Counted from the stretch's first letter, positions 6,986-12,768 are shown. The stretch is DNA of 15,225 nucleotides from an uncultured Oscillospiraceae bacterium (GCA_900553955.1 USFO01000032.1:1-15225), one strand, 5' to 3'. Notes: generated by a model from the letters alone, not told the origin. Numbers and translations: made by a program.

Positions 6986-7034
6986 GTTTTAGTCGTTTTA
7001 GTCAAAGTGCCCATAGCAAAAACCATGGGCACTT
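6986..7034 (-). other. Stem-loop and tandem 9-mer in the tRNA-His/tRNA-Gln spacer
   Basis: AAGTGCCCAT (7005-7014) and ATGGGCACTT (7025-7034) form a perfect 10-bp stem with a 10-nt loop. Next to it GTTTTAGTC is repeated twice in tandem (6986-6994, 6995-7003). There is no T-tract, so it is more likely a processing or stability element than a terminator. This is the only long spacer in the tRNA operon. Confidence 0.7.
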
Positions 7035-7045
7035 CAAGCTATTAG

Positions 7046-7124
7046 TGGGGTGGGGGGTGGGATTTGAACCCACGATCTTCAGAGCCACAATCTGACGCGT
7101 TAGGCCAGCTACGCTACGCCCACC
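7046..7124 (-). tRNA. tRNA-His (GTG)
   Basis: The anticodon loop TTGTGGC within CAGA/TCTG-type stem pairs gives anticodon GTG. The extra G at -1 (7124), opposite C73, is the hallmark of tRNA-His. CCA is encoded (7046-7048). The acceptor has one C-C mismatch (C6-C67; positions 7118 and 7055). D stem GCGT/ACGC and T stem GTGGG/CCCAC are intact. Confidence 0.94.
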
Positions 7125-7129
7125 GAATA

Positions 7130-7206
7130 TGGTGCGCCAAGAGGGACTCGAACCCCCGACCCTCTGCTTAGAAGGCAGATGCTCTATCCAGCTGAGCTAT
7201 TGGCGC
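7130..7206 (-). tRNA. tRNA-Arg (TCT)
   Basis: Acceptor GCGCCAA/TTGGCGC pairs fully. D stem is GCTC/GAGC, the anticodon loop CTTCTAA gives TCT, and the T loop is TTCGAGT. Discriminator A and CCA are encoded. It is 5 nt from tRNA-His and 6 nt from tRNA-Gly. Confidence 0.96.
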
Positions 7207-7212
7207 ATCCTG

Positions 7213-7286
7213 TGGAGCGGATGAGGGGAATCGAACCCCCCTATCCAGCTTGGAAGGCTGGCATTCTACCAATGAATTACATCCGC
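7213..7286 (-). tRNA. tRNA-Gly (TCC)
   Basis: Acceptor GCGGATG/CATCCGC pairs fully. The anticodon loop CTTCCAA in stem CCAGC/GCTGG gives TCC. The T arm contains GGTTCGATTCC. Discriminator T and CCA are encoded. It is the first tRNA after the operon promoter. Confidence 0.96.
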
Positions 7287-7300
7287 ATAACGCACGAATA

Positions 7301-7362
7301 ATTATATCAAAGGAAGCCCGATTTGTCAACAATTTTACGGCAATAAAAATAAAATTTTATTT
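7301..7362 (-). promoter_or_regulatory. Consensus promoter with UP-like element for the tRNA operon
   Basis: On the minus strand TTGACA (7324-7329), exactly 17 nt, then TATAAT (7301-7306): both hexamers are perfect sigma-A consensus. Upstream of the -35 the sequence is nearly all A/T up to 7362 and includes the 16-bp palindrome AAATAAAATTTTATTT (7347-7362), which fits an UP element bound by the RNA polymerase alpha subunit. Such promoters are typical of stable RNA genes. Confidence 0.92.
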
Positions 7363-7424
7363 GCAGGAATTCTCGGCGGGAAAGGTTCACGCTCAGTTAA
7401 CTTGGAGCACAGCGCAAAAGTGCC

Positions 7425-7482
7425 CTCGGCTCCCCTGTGCAAGGGTCGCACTGAGCGTTTGCAGAGCGAATCTTGGCTCCCC
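7425..7482. repeat. 57-bp repeat unit, copy 1
   Basis: CTCGGCTCCCCTGTGCAAG begins the unit, a TCGCAC...GAGCG middle follows, and it ends in a second GGCTCCCC; the two CTYGG boxes are 47 nt apart. The same unit, with 46-nt spacing, stands at 9026-9082 and 15168-15225. The preceding stretch 7363-7424 shows nothing I can name. Confidence 0.7.
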
Positions 7483-7680
7483 TTACTTGTAAGGGGAGCT
7501 GTCGCGGCGATAAAGGATTTAACCGCCGTGACTGAGAGGATCCTCTAACGCCTTGATGACAGTAATAAATGTGGTCAATATACCCACAGTAAGGCGGACA
7601 AAGATCCTCTCAGTCTTTTGTTGCCGCGAAGCGGCAACAAAATCCAGCTCCCCTTATAAATAAGGGGAGCCGAGATTCGC
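7466..7680. mobile_element. 215-bp nested palindrome, MITE-like
   Basis: Several inverted pairs share one centre near 7573: GCGAATCT/AGATTCGC (7466, 7680 ends), GGCTCCCCTTA.../...TAAGGGGAGCC (7475, 7671), GACTGAGAGGATC/GATCCTCTCAGTC (7530-7542, 7603-7615) and CGCCTT/AAGGCG (7549-7554, 7591-7596). Each arm also holds its own hairpin: GTCGCGGCG...CGCCGTGAC (7500-7531) on the left, and TTGTTGCCGC/GCGGCAACAA with a GAA loop (7619-7639) on the right. There is no ORF inside, so if mobile it would depend on a transposase elsewhere. Placed after the M42 stop, it could also end transcription. Confidence 0.7.
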
Positions 7681-7702
7681 ACTCAGTCACCGCCGACCGC
7701 TT

Positions 7703-8746
7703 TTATATTCCCAAATACCCCTTCAGCGTCAAAAGGGTGTTCATAACGCCGTCCTTGTGGCTGCGTTCGTAGCCGTGGCTTGCGTAAACGCCGGAGCCGA
7801 TAAGTCCGTGGCGCACGTCGTTTCCCGCGCCGAGGGTCGCCTCCACATCGGAGCCGTAGTGGGGGTAAACGTCCACGGCGTAGTCCGCTCCCTCCTTTTT
7901 CGCCGCTTCAATAAGCTTTCCCACGACCTCGTAGCTGTACGGACCGCCGGAATCCTTGGCGCAGACGGAAACCTGACGCTCGGTGCAGCAAACGCCGTCG
8001 CCCACGCAGCCCATATCCACGCTTATGGCCTCGGTAACGCCTGCGGGAACGCTGCCCGCACCGCCGTGGCCGACTTCCTCGTACACGGTCACATGAACAT
8101 AGACCCTGCGGGGCAGAGTGATTTTGTTGTCGCTTATGTACTTGGCAAAGCCCAGCAGAATTCCCACGGAAAGCTTGTCGTCAAGAAAGCGGCTCTTGAT
8201 ATAGCCGGATTTCGTAATTCTCGTGCGCGGCTCGAAGCACACAATGTCCCCCACCTCAATGCCAAGGGCGCGGGCGGCGTCCCCGCTGCAAACGTCCTCG
8301 TCTATAACAACCTCGGTGGTGTCAAAGCTGCGCTTCACCTCGGCGTAATCGCCGTTCACATGGACGGAGGGGTTGCAGATCTGCAAGGTTCCCTCATATA
8401 CCTTGCCGCCCCGGGTGTATATACGAACATTTTCACATTCGCCGTTCTCCGCACGCATTCCGCCAAGGGGCGTAAGGCGCAGGCGGCCGTTTGCTTTGAC
8501 CTCCGCCACCATGCCGCCGAGGGTGTCCGTGTGCGCCTCAAGGAAGATGGCGTCTGCGGCGTTTTCGCCGCCCAGCGTTATGAGCACGCCGCCCTTGTTG
8601 GTCATTTCGGCGGAAAAGCCGAGGCTCTCGAACTCGTTTTTCACCCACTCTGCCGCCCTTGCGGTGAACCCGGTGGGACTGTCAATGGCAAGCAGCTCCG
8701 CCGCCTTTGCGGTGGCGAACTCTGCGTAATCTCTGCTCATGCTCAT
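7703..8746 (-). CDS. M42 family metallo-aminopeptidase
   Basis: This 347-aa cytoplasmic enzyme belongs to the M42 (glutamyl aminopeptidase/TET/endoglucanase-M) family, which trims N-terminal residues from peptides using two divalent metals. Metal and catalytic residues are visible: EAHTDTLGG (His72, Asp74), SRFLDDKLSVG (Asp189/190), VYEEVGHGG (Glu223, Glu224), SVDMG (Asp244) and a final histidine in YASHGYERSH (His324 or His330). The insert typical of the M42 PDZ-like dimerisation domain occupies about 85-175. Length matches the family. ATG at 8746 has GGAGGTG 7 nt upstream. It is transcribed alone from a promoter at 8786-8814. Cellulase annotations often given to this family are historical; an aminopeptidase role is more likely. 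Confidence 0.92.
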   Translation of the reverse strand: MSMSRDYAEFATAKAAELLAIDSPTGFTARAAEWVKNEFESLGFSAEMTNKGGVLITLGGENAADAIFLEAHTDTLGGMVAEVKANGRLRLTPLGGMRAENGECENVRIYTRGGKVYEGTLQICNPSVHVNGDYAEVKRSFDTTEVVIDEDVCSGDAARALGIEVGDIVCFEPRTRITKSGYIKSRFLDDKLSVGILLGFAKYISDNKITLPRRVYVHVTVYEEVGHGGAGSVPAGVTEAISVDMGCVGDGVCCTERQVSVCAKDSGGPYSYEVVGKLIEAAKKEGADYAVDVYPHYGSDVEATLGAGNDVRHGLIGSGVYASHGYERSHKDGVMNTLLTLKGYLGI

Positions 8747-8785
8747 AAAAAAGCACCTCCGAATAAACGAATTTTTCCGAATGCC

Positions 8786-8814
8786 ATTATATCACCAAAC
8801 CCCAAGTTTGTCGA
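8786..8814 (-). promoter_or_regulatory. Promoter of the M42 aminopeptidase gene
   Basis: On the minus strand TCGACA (8809-8814), a 17-nt spacer and TATAAT (8786-8791) make a good sigma-A promoter about 40 nt before the ATG. The hairpin array begins 12 nt upstream of the -35 box. Confidence 0.75.
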
Positions 8815-8825
8815 GAGGAACAATT

Positions 8826-8984
8826 TTGTCGGCATAGCCGACAATGCGGCGCAGCCGCAGTTATATCCGCGGCTTTGCCGCGGGTTATGTCGCGCCTGCG
8901 GCGCGGTTATGTCCGCCCCTTGGGCGGGTTATGTTTTTTGCCCCTGCGGGGCAAAAAGTTTAGGTGTGCCGCCCGTGGCGGCAC
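8826..8984. repeat. Tandem array of seven perfect hairpins with conserved linkers
   Basis: Seven stems, each perfectly paired and each with a 3-nt loop: TTGTCGGC (8826-8844), TGCGGC (8845-8859), CCGCGGC (8867-8883), CGCGCC (8891-8905), CCGCCC (8913-8927), TTTTTGCCCC (8935-8957) and GTGCCGCC (8966-8984). The linkers after hairpins 2-5 are GTTATAT, GTTATGT, GTTATGT and GTTATGT; after hairpin 6 the linker is GTTTAGGT; hairpins 1 and 2 abut. Stem sequences differ completely from one another while pairing stays perfect. There is no ORF with coding signs on either strand and no T-tract that would make all of these terminators. Confidence 0.9.
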
Positions 8985-9000
8985 ATTTTTATAGGTAGGG

Positions 9001-9022
9001 CGCACAGCGGCGACGGAGTGCG
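9001..9022. repeat. Short inverted repeat between hairpin array and repeat module
   Basis: CGCAC (9001-9005) and GTGCG (9018-9022) can pair around a 12-nt GC-rich loop. It is weaker than the array hairpins and not preceded by the GTTATGT linker. Confidence 0.4.
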
Positions 9023-9025
9023 TTT

Positions 9026-9144
9026 CTCGGCTCCCCTGTGCAAGATTCGCTGCGAGCGTTTACGGAACGTTCTCGGCTCCCCTGTGTAAGGGGAGCTGTC
9101 AAGCCTTTTAGTTTTTAAGGGCTTGACTGAGGGGTTGTATCCCC
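9026..9144. repeat. 57-bp unit copy 2 plus complete GGCTCCCC module
   Basis: The 57-bp unit (9026-9082) runs into a full module. The module has a hairpin GCTCCCCT/AGGGGAGC (9076-9096), then GTCAAGCC...GGCTTGAC (9098-9105, 9120-9127), then GACTGAGGGG with GGGG/CCCC (9131-9144). The order palindrome, variable hairpin, GACTGAG(A/G)GG is the same as in both arms of the element at 7466-7680. Nothing coding is supported in 9145-9222 apart from the inverted repeat at 9184-9213. Confidence 0.75.
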
Positions 9145-9183
9145 AACCAGTAATAGCGTTTCCACTCACTTCCCCCGTCACCC

Positions 9184-9213
9184 TGCACAAAAATGATAAC
9201 AAAATTTTGTGCA
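9184..9213. repeat. Inverted repeat TGCACAAAA / TTTTGTGCA upstream of the exported-protein gene
   Basis: TGCACAAAA (9184-9192) and TTTTGTGCA (9205-9213) form a 9-bp stem around 12 nt, and each is joined to a copy of CACCCTGC. It ends 10 nt before the -35 box of the 9322 gene. The same arm sequence recurs after that gene at 10171-10202. It could be an operator or the end of a plus-strand transcript. Confidence 0.55.
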
Positions 9214-9222
9214 CCCTGCTGA

Positions 9223-9251
9223 TTGCAAGCAAAGAAGCAAAGTGCTATGAT
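9223..9251 (+). promoter_or_regulatory. Promoter of the exported membrane-anchored protein gene
   Basis: TTGCAA (9223-9228), a 17-nt spacer and TATGAT (9246-9251) preceded by TGC form an extended -10 promoter. The leader would be about 65 nt and ends in the strong site AGGAGGT (9308-9314), 7 nt before the ATG. Confidence 0.65.
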
Positions 9252-9321
9252 AAGTATGACAAATGTAGTTTTTACATGCCAACCAAACCACTCCATACAC
9301 CACCAATAGGAGGTCACCACC

Positions 9322-10164
9322 ATGAAAAAGACACTTTCACTTATGCTAAGCCTACTCATCGCCTTGTCCCTTGCCGTAACTGCGTTCGCGGCGTCAAGCA
9401 CGGGCAATTCGATTTACGCAAGTGAATCCGAAAAAAATTCTTTTATGAAAAACATCGAAGATTCCATGCTCGGCAAATGCCTTGCCGAATACGAAATATC
9501 CATCGATATGAAAACGGTTATGCCGCTTTACTACGCAAACCTTTATGACTATGCCGAAAGCGGAAAATTTGAATACGAGCCGTACTTTTTTGACGGATAC
9601 AAGCTTTATGCCGCAGATGCGCTGAATGCCGAAAACAAATTTGCCGGAACGCTGATATTCAGCGAAGACGACATTATGATGTATGCACCGTCCGACGATA
9701 AAAACAATTCCGTGGATTTTGAAACTGTAAACGCAAAGCGAATTTCAGCACTTATTAACAGCAAAGCAAGTTCTTTGACCGAAAACGCAAAGTTTATGTT
9801 TGTTGAGGGTGCGGGGTATGTTTATTATATAATGGATGGCGACAAAACATCCCTGATTGCAAGCAGCTTCAAGGGTGCAAACGGAGATTTGTTCACCGAA
9901 AGCAATAAAGGGATAGTGAACGTTGACAGCACACTGCTCAAATTTGCAAAAGGTCTTGCAGCGGAGCAAAAAGAGCAAGCCGAAGCACTCAAGAACCTTG
10001 CCCCGGGCGAAAACCCGTCCACGGGCGCACAGGTTCCGGTTTTTGTTGTCGACAATAGTGAATACAATTTCTCACACAAAAACATTTCACAAATACTGTT
10101 CGTCGCTGCAATAATTTTTGCCGTTGCTTATGTGGTATCGGCAAAAGCATGTAAACGAAAATAA
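9322..10164 (+). CDS. Exported, C-terminally membrane-anchored protein, unknown function
   Basis: This is a 280-aa protein that I do not recognise. Residues 1-23 are a clear signal peptide (MKK, hydrophobic core, AFA before the cut). A soluble extracellular domain of about 200 residues follows, rich in Tyr, Asp and Lys, with alternating strands such as FMFVEGAGYVYYIMDGDK. A helical stretch (about 205-226) leads to GENPSTGAQ (229-237), then a transmembrane helix (256-274) and the basic tail KACKRK. This orientation leaves the domain outside the cell. NPSTG resembles NPxTG sortase motifs, but it lies 20 residues before the helix, further than is usual, so simple membrane anchoring is safer. It is the first of three exported proteins on the plus strand and has its own promoter. 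Confidence 0.85.
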   Translation: MKKTLSLMLSLLIALSLAVTAFAASSTGNSIYASESEKNSFMKNIEDSMLGKCLAEYEISIDMKTVMPLYYANLYDYAESGKFEYEPYFFDGYKLYAADALNAENKFAGTLIFSEDDIMMYAPSDDKNNSVDFETVNAKRISALINSKASSLTENAKFMFVEGAGYVYYIMDGDKTSLIASSFKGANGDLFTESNKGIVNVDSTLLKFAKGLAAEQKEQAEALKNLAPGENPSTGAQVPVFVVDNSEYNFSHKNISQILFVAAIIFAVAYVVSAKACKRK

Positions 10165-10170
10165 AGCTAA

Positions 10171-10202
10171 TTGCACAAAATCCCCGCTCCGTTTTTGTGC
10201 AA
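10171..10202. repeat. Inverted repeat TTGCACAAAA / TTTTGTGCAA after the exported-protein gene
   Basis: TTGCACAAAA (10171-10180) and TTTTGTGCAA (10193-10202) form a perfect 10-bp stem with a 12-nt loop, 6 nt after the stop codon. It lacks a following T-run, so it is at best a weak terminator, though it may protect the 3-prime end of the mRNA. The arms match those at 9184-9213. Confidence 0.6.
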
Positions 10203-10226
10203 TCCGCCGAATTTTCAAAATAAGCG

Positions 10227-10240
10227 TTGCACTTTTGCAA
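10227..10240. repeat. 14-mer TTGCACTTTTGCAA, reverse complement of 74-87
   Basis: The exact reverse complement of this 14-mer stands at 74-87. Both can fold as TTGCA/TGCAA with a 4-nt loop. The two copies lie in unrelated intergenic regions. Confidence 0.45.
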
Positions 10241-10309
10241 TTTTCGGGTCTATATATATGAAAGCTTTTTTCAAAGCCGCAATTCAGCAAAAAACAACCC
10301 ATTTGCTTT

Positions 10310-10315
10310 TATAAT
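10310..10315 (+). promoter_or_regulatory. Possible -10 box for the M23/RCC1 genes
   Basis: TATAAT at 10310-10315 is the best -10 match in the 260-nt gap. No -35 match is found at 16-18 nt, so the call is weak; activator dependence or read-through from the 9322 gene are alternatives. Confidence 0.3.
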
Positions 10316-10362
10316 AAGCCGGTAAACAAACAAGATGTAAAAACAGAAAGGATGTGAGTCCA

Positions 10363-10407
10363 ATGGGCTGCTCAGCCGAACCTCGAGCAGAAATGATGCC
10401 TCTTTAA
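10363..10407 (+). CDS. Possible 14-codon leader peptide
   Basis: ATG at 10363 opens a 14-codon frame (MGCSAEPRAEMMPL) closed by TAA at 10405, 19 nt before the M23 start. AAAGGA stands 10 nt upstream of the ATG. The frame contains a hairpin CTGCTC/GAGCAG (10368-10373, 10385-10390). It shows no run of one amino acid, so amino-acid attenuation is not indicated; coupling or chance are possible. Confidence 0.3.
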   Translation: MGCSAEPRAEMMPL

Positions 10408-10426
10408 CAAAAAAGGAGTGTGTAAA

Positions 10427-11389
10427 ATGAAAAAACTGTTATCCCTTGTTTTAGCTATCGTGCTTCTTGCTGGCATGGCGGTGCCTGCCAGTGCCGCAAA
10501 TGAAAGCCCCGAAAGAGATGATTCCGCTTTGACTTTTGCCGAGGCACGGCAAAAAGGCATACCCTATGACAAGCCGATTGATCAAAAAACAAGAGAAGAA
10601 ATGCTTCGGGAAGGACTGCGGTTCTATGGCGGAACCGTTCCGCTTAGTCCTAACGGAGTTGGACCACGAGCAACAACAAGCGATGTTCTTGGATATATTA
10701 CAGCAACCGGTAATACATATCTTTATCTAAACAAGGACATTGGTACCCAAGTAGGTTTTGTTTCTTATCGTGCAATTGTTTATGTTTATGCAATCTCCGG
10801 AAATTACGCCTATATCCAATTCAAAAATGAAAACGGTGTTCTAACCCGCGGCTACATAACCAATACTGCCGTATATACACCCGCATCTGGCTGGGCAACC
10901 CCGATAACTAAAGGTAAAGTCACTCAGTATTATGGCGACACTGCTACGGATCCAAATGGCCATACCGGCACAGATGTAGGCGGACACGGTGGATCTCATC
11001 CGGAAGTCTATGCGGTTTTTAACGGTACTGCAAAATTTCAAGAAACCACCAAACACTGTGCGGATGGAACAATATTATTTGCTAACTACGGTAAACATGT
11101 CAGATTGTCTTCCGGCAATTATACAGTAATCTATGGGCATCTTGATTCCTTTGATGGGATTTCCTCTCACGATTATGCTTCTGAGGGATATCCTCGGGTG
11201 GAGAAAGCTAAGGGTATACCAGTAGATCCAACAGATACCATTGCTACAACAGCAGTTGTCAAAGGAGACACTTTAGGTCGTGTAGGAACAACAGGTTTAT
11301 CCAGCGGTATTCATCTCCATTTTGAGGTCAGAGTAAATGGGACTATAACAGATCCTTTTACCTATGTTGTTTTTCCTAAAGTCAGTTGA
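10427..11389 (+). CDS. Secreted SH3-domain / M23 (LytM) peptidoglycan endopeptidase
   Basis: This 320-aa exported protein probably cleaves peptide cross-links in peptidoglycan outside the cell. A signal peptide spans residues 1-23 (MKK, hydrophobic core, ASA). A charged linker (about 25-80) follows, then a bacterial SH3-like domain (about 84-150, ending in RGYITNTAVY), which in this family often binds the wall. The M23 domain spans about 160-315. The zinc ligands are His179 and Asp183 in HTGTD and His298 in HLHFEV; His296 of the same motif and His238 in IYGHL are the usual catalytic histidines. All key residues are present, so it should be active. ATG at 10427 has AAGGAG 8 nt upstream; GTG at 10418 would overlap that site. 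The RCC1 lipoprotein gene follows 44 nt later and is probably co-transcribed. Confidence 0.9.
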   Translation: MKKLLSLVLAIVLLAGMAVPASAANESPERDDSALTFAEARQKGIPYDKPIDQKTREEMLREGLRFYGGTVPLSPNGVGPRATTSDVLGYITATGNTYLYLNKDIGTQVGFVSYRAIVYVYAISGNYAYIQFKNENGVLTRGYITNTAVYTPASGWATPITKGKVTQYYGDTATDPNGHTGTDVGGHGGSHPEVYAVFNGTAKFQETTKHCADGTILFANYGKHVRLSSGNYTVIYGHLDSFDGISSHDYASEGYPRVEKAKGIPVDPTDTIATTAVVKGDTLGRVGTTGLSSGIHLHFEVRVNGTITDPFTYVVFPKVS

Positions 11390-11433
11390 GCTTCTAGTAC
11401 TTAATAGCAAAATGATTATTTAAGGAGAACCAA

Positions 11434-12693
11434 ATGAAACTTTTGAAAGCAATTTGCATTGTTTGCATTTGTGCTTTGCTCGTTTCCTGCAATAGCACAC
11501 CAGATAATGTCTCTTCTGCGAGTTCAAATTCCAAAAACAGCGAAATTTCTTCTTCCGAAAGCGAAAGCACCGTACAAACAGTCATAGAAAGTTCCTATCT
11601 TGAGCACTTATACAAAAAGGATATTAAAAGTATAAACTGCTATTATGGAACAGGAGCTGCTGTATTGAATGACGGTTCCGCTGTGTTTTGGGGTACAAAT
11701 GTTTACGGCGGAATAGGCAACGGCGAGGTTGACAATGATATTCCAGAGGGGAAAAAAGCAACGCCTGTTCCTCCGTATAGGCATTGTTTCCCTGAACCTG
11801 TGGTAGACGCTGGGTCGGTAGTAAGTAGTTACGCGCTGACCGAAAGTGGAGATTTGTACACATGGGGAATGCATGTTGGTGCCCCTGAAACGGGACAAGG
11901 AGATAGTCCTGTATCAATTCCAACAAAAGTGGCAGGACTCTCGAATATAAAACAGGTTTCAATGGCTCCGTCATTTACACTTGCGCTTAAAGAGGACGGT
12001 TCGGTCTATCATGCCGGTTCCAAAATGGAATTAGTCAAAAGCTATAACGAGTTCGAAGGGGGCTTGGATGAATCCAAAAAAGATAAATTCTTTATGGAAT
12101 TACCGCTTGACTTTAAGTGTAAAAAAGTTGATACTTCTATTTTGTCCTATGTGTTTCTTTCCGATGAAGGCGAAGTTTATATTCAAGGAATTCTTTTATC
12201 TGATCTATACGCCAAAATACCGGATCTTGTTTTCAAAGATGTTACTAAAATTGATTTTCCGGAAAAGATTGTTGATGTCGCAGCGCTTACATTCAATGTC
12301 GTTGCATTATCAGAAAACGGCAACCTATATATGTTTGGCTACCCATATACAGGAGTATCAAACGAGGAAACCGACAGTTATATCTCGGAGATGATATACA
12401 AAAAGGATCTTGAAAATATCAAAAGCATAAGCGGCTCGCTTGATGTTGTCGGAGCTCTTTCGGAAGATGGCGAAATCTATGTTTGGGGAATTGACACCGA
12501 AGGGCTCATACATGAATCAAATATCGATTCTCAAAATGGTAAATTCGAGATCGTTTCCGAACCGACAAAACTCGATTATCGGAATATCACTCAATTTTGC
12601 ATTGGCAGATGTGATGGCACGGCTATCTCCGAAAACGGCGATGTATACATTTGGGGCAGCAACAGCATAGGTCAGATAATCGAATTTGAGTGA
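11434..12693 (+). CDS. RCC1-repeat beta-propeller lipoprotein
   Basis: This 419-aa protein is exported and lipid-anchored: its hydrophobic leader ends in lipobox LVSC (Cys19), and a Ser/Glu-rich linker (about 20-50) follows. Seven RCC1-like repeats of the form A-L-S-E-D-G-x-(V/L/I)-Y-x-W-G are visible at about 76-88, 133-146, 183-195, 239-252, 289-302, 340-352 and 396-408, spaced 50-57 residues. This is what a closed seven-bladed propeller needs. Such propellers bind proteins or ligands; no enzymatic residue is evident. ATG at 11434 has AAGGAG 6 nt upstream. Base composition is visibly A+T-richer than in the flanking minus-strand genes, as in the M23 gene before it. It ends at a shared convergent terminator. 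Confidence 0.85.
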   Translation: MKLLKAICIVCICALLVSCNSTPDNVSSASSNSKNSEISSSESESTVQTVIESSYLEHLYKKDIKSINCYYGTGAAVLNDGSAVFWGTNVYGGIGNGEVDNDIPEGKKATPVPPYRHCFPEPVVDAGSVVSSYALTESGDLYTWGMHVGAPETGQGDSPVSIPTKVAGLSNIKQVSMAPSFTLALKEDGSVYHAGSKMELVKSYNEFEGGLDESKKDKFFMELPLDFKCKKVDTSILSYVFLSDEGEVYIQGILLSDLYAKIPDLVFKDVTKIDFPEKIVDVAALTFNVVALSENGNLYMFGYPYTGVSNEETDSYISEMIYKKDLENIKSISGSLDVVGALSEDGEIYVWGIDTEGLIHESNIDSQNGKFEIVSEPTKLDYRNITQFCIGRCDGTAISENGDVYIWGSNSIGQIIEFE

Positions 12694-12726
12694 TTTGCTG
12701 CAACCCATAGTTCCCCCAAAAACCAA

Positions 12727-12755
12727 AAAAGCCTGCCCCACCCGGGCAGGCTTTT
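12727..12755. terminator. Bidirectional terminator between convergent genes
   Basis: GCCTGCCC (12731-12738), a 5-nt loop and GGGCAGGC (12744-12751), extended by AAAA/TTTT. A-run and T-run on opposite sides let it stop both the plus-strand RCC1 transcript and the minus-strand fumarase-GntR transcript. Confidence 0.9.
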
Positions 12756-12768
12756 CTTCATCCCATTC

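Noticed and set aside
8935..8957. Simple rho-independent terminator TTTTTGCCCC/GGGGCAAAAA
   Set aside because: It could terminate, but it is one member of a seven-hairpin series with the same linker and loop size, and no gene ends next to it, so it is not reported as a separate terminator.
8826..8984. CRISPR array
   Set aside because: The repeated part is only 7 nt, the intervening parts are themselves palindromes of 15-23 nt, and no cas gene is present.
7757..8998. 413-codon open frame on the plus strand opposite the M42 gene
   Set aside because: It is the shadow of a GC-rich gene on the other strand, lacks a ribosome binding site, runs through the hairpin array and promoter, and its translation matches no family; the minus frame has all M42 metal ligands.
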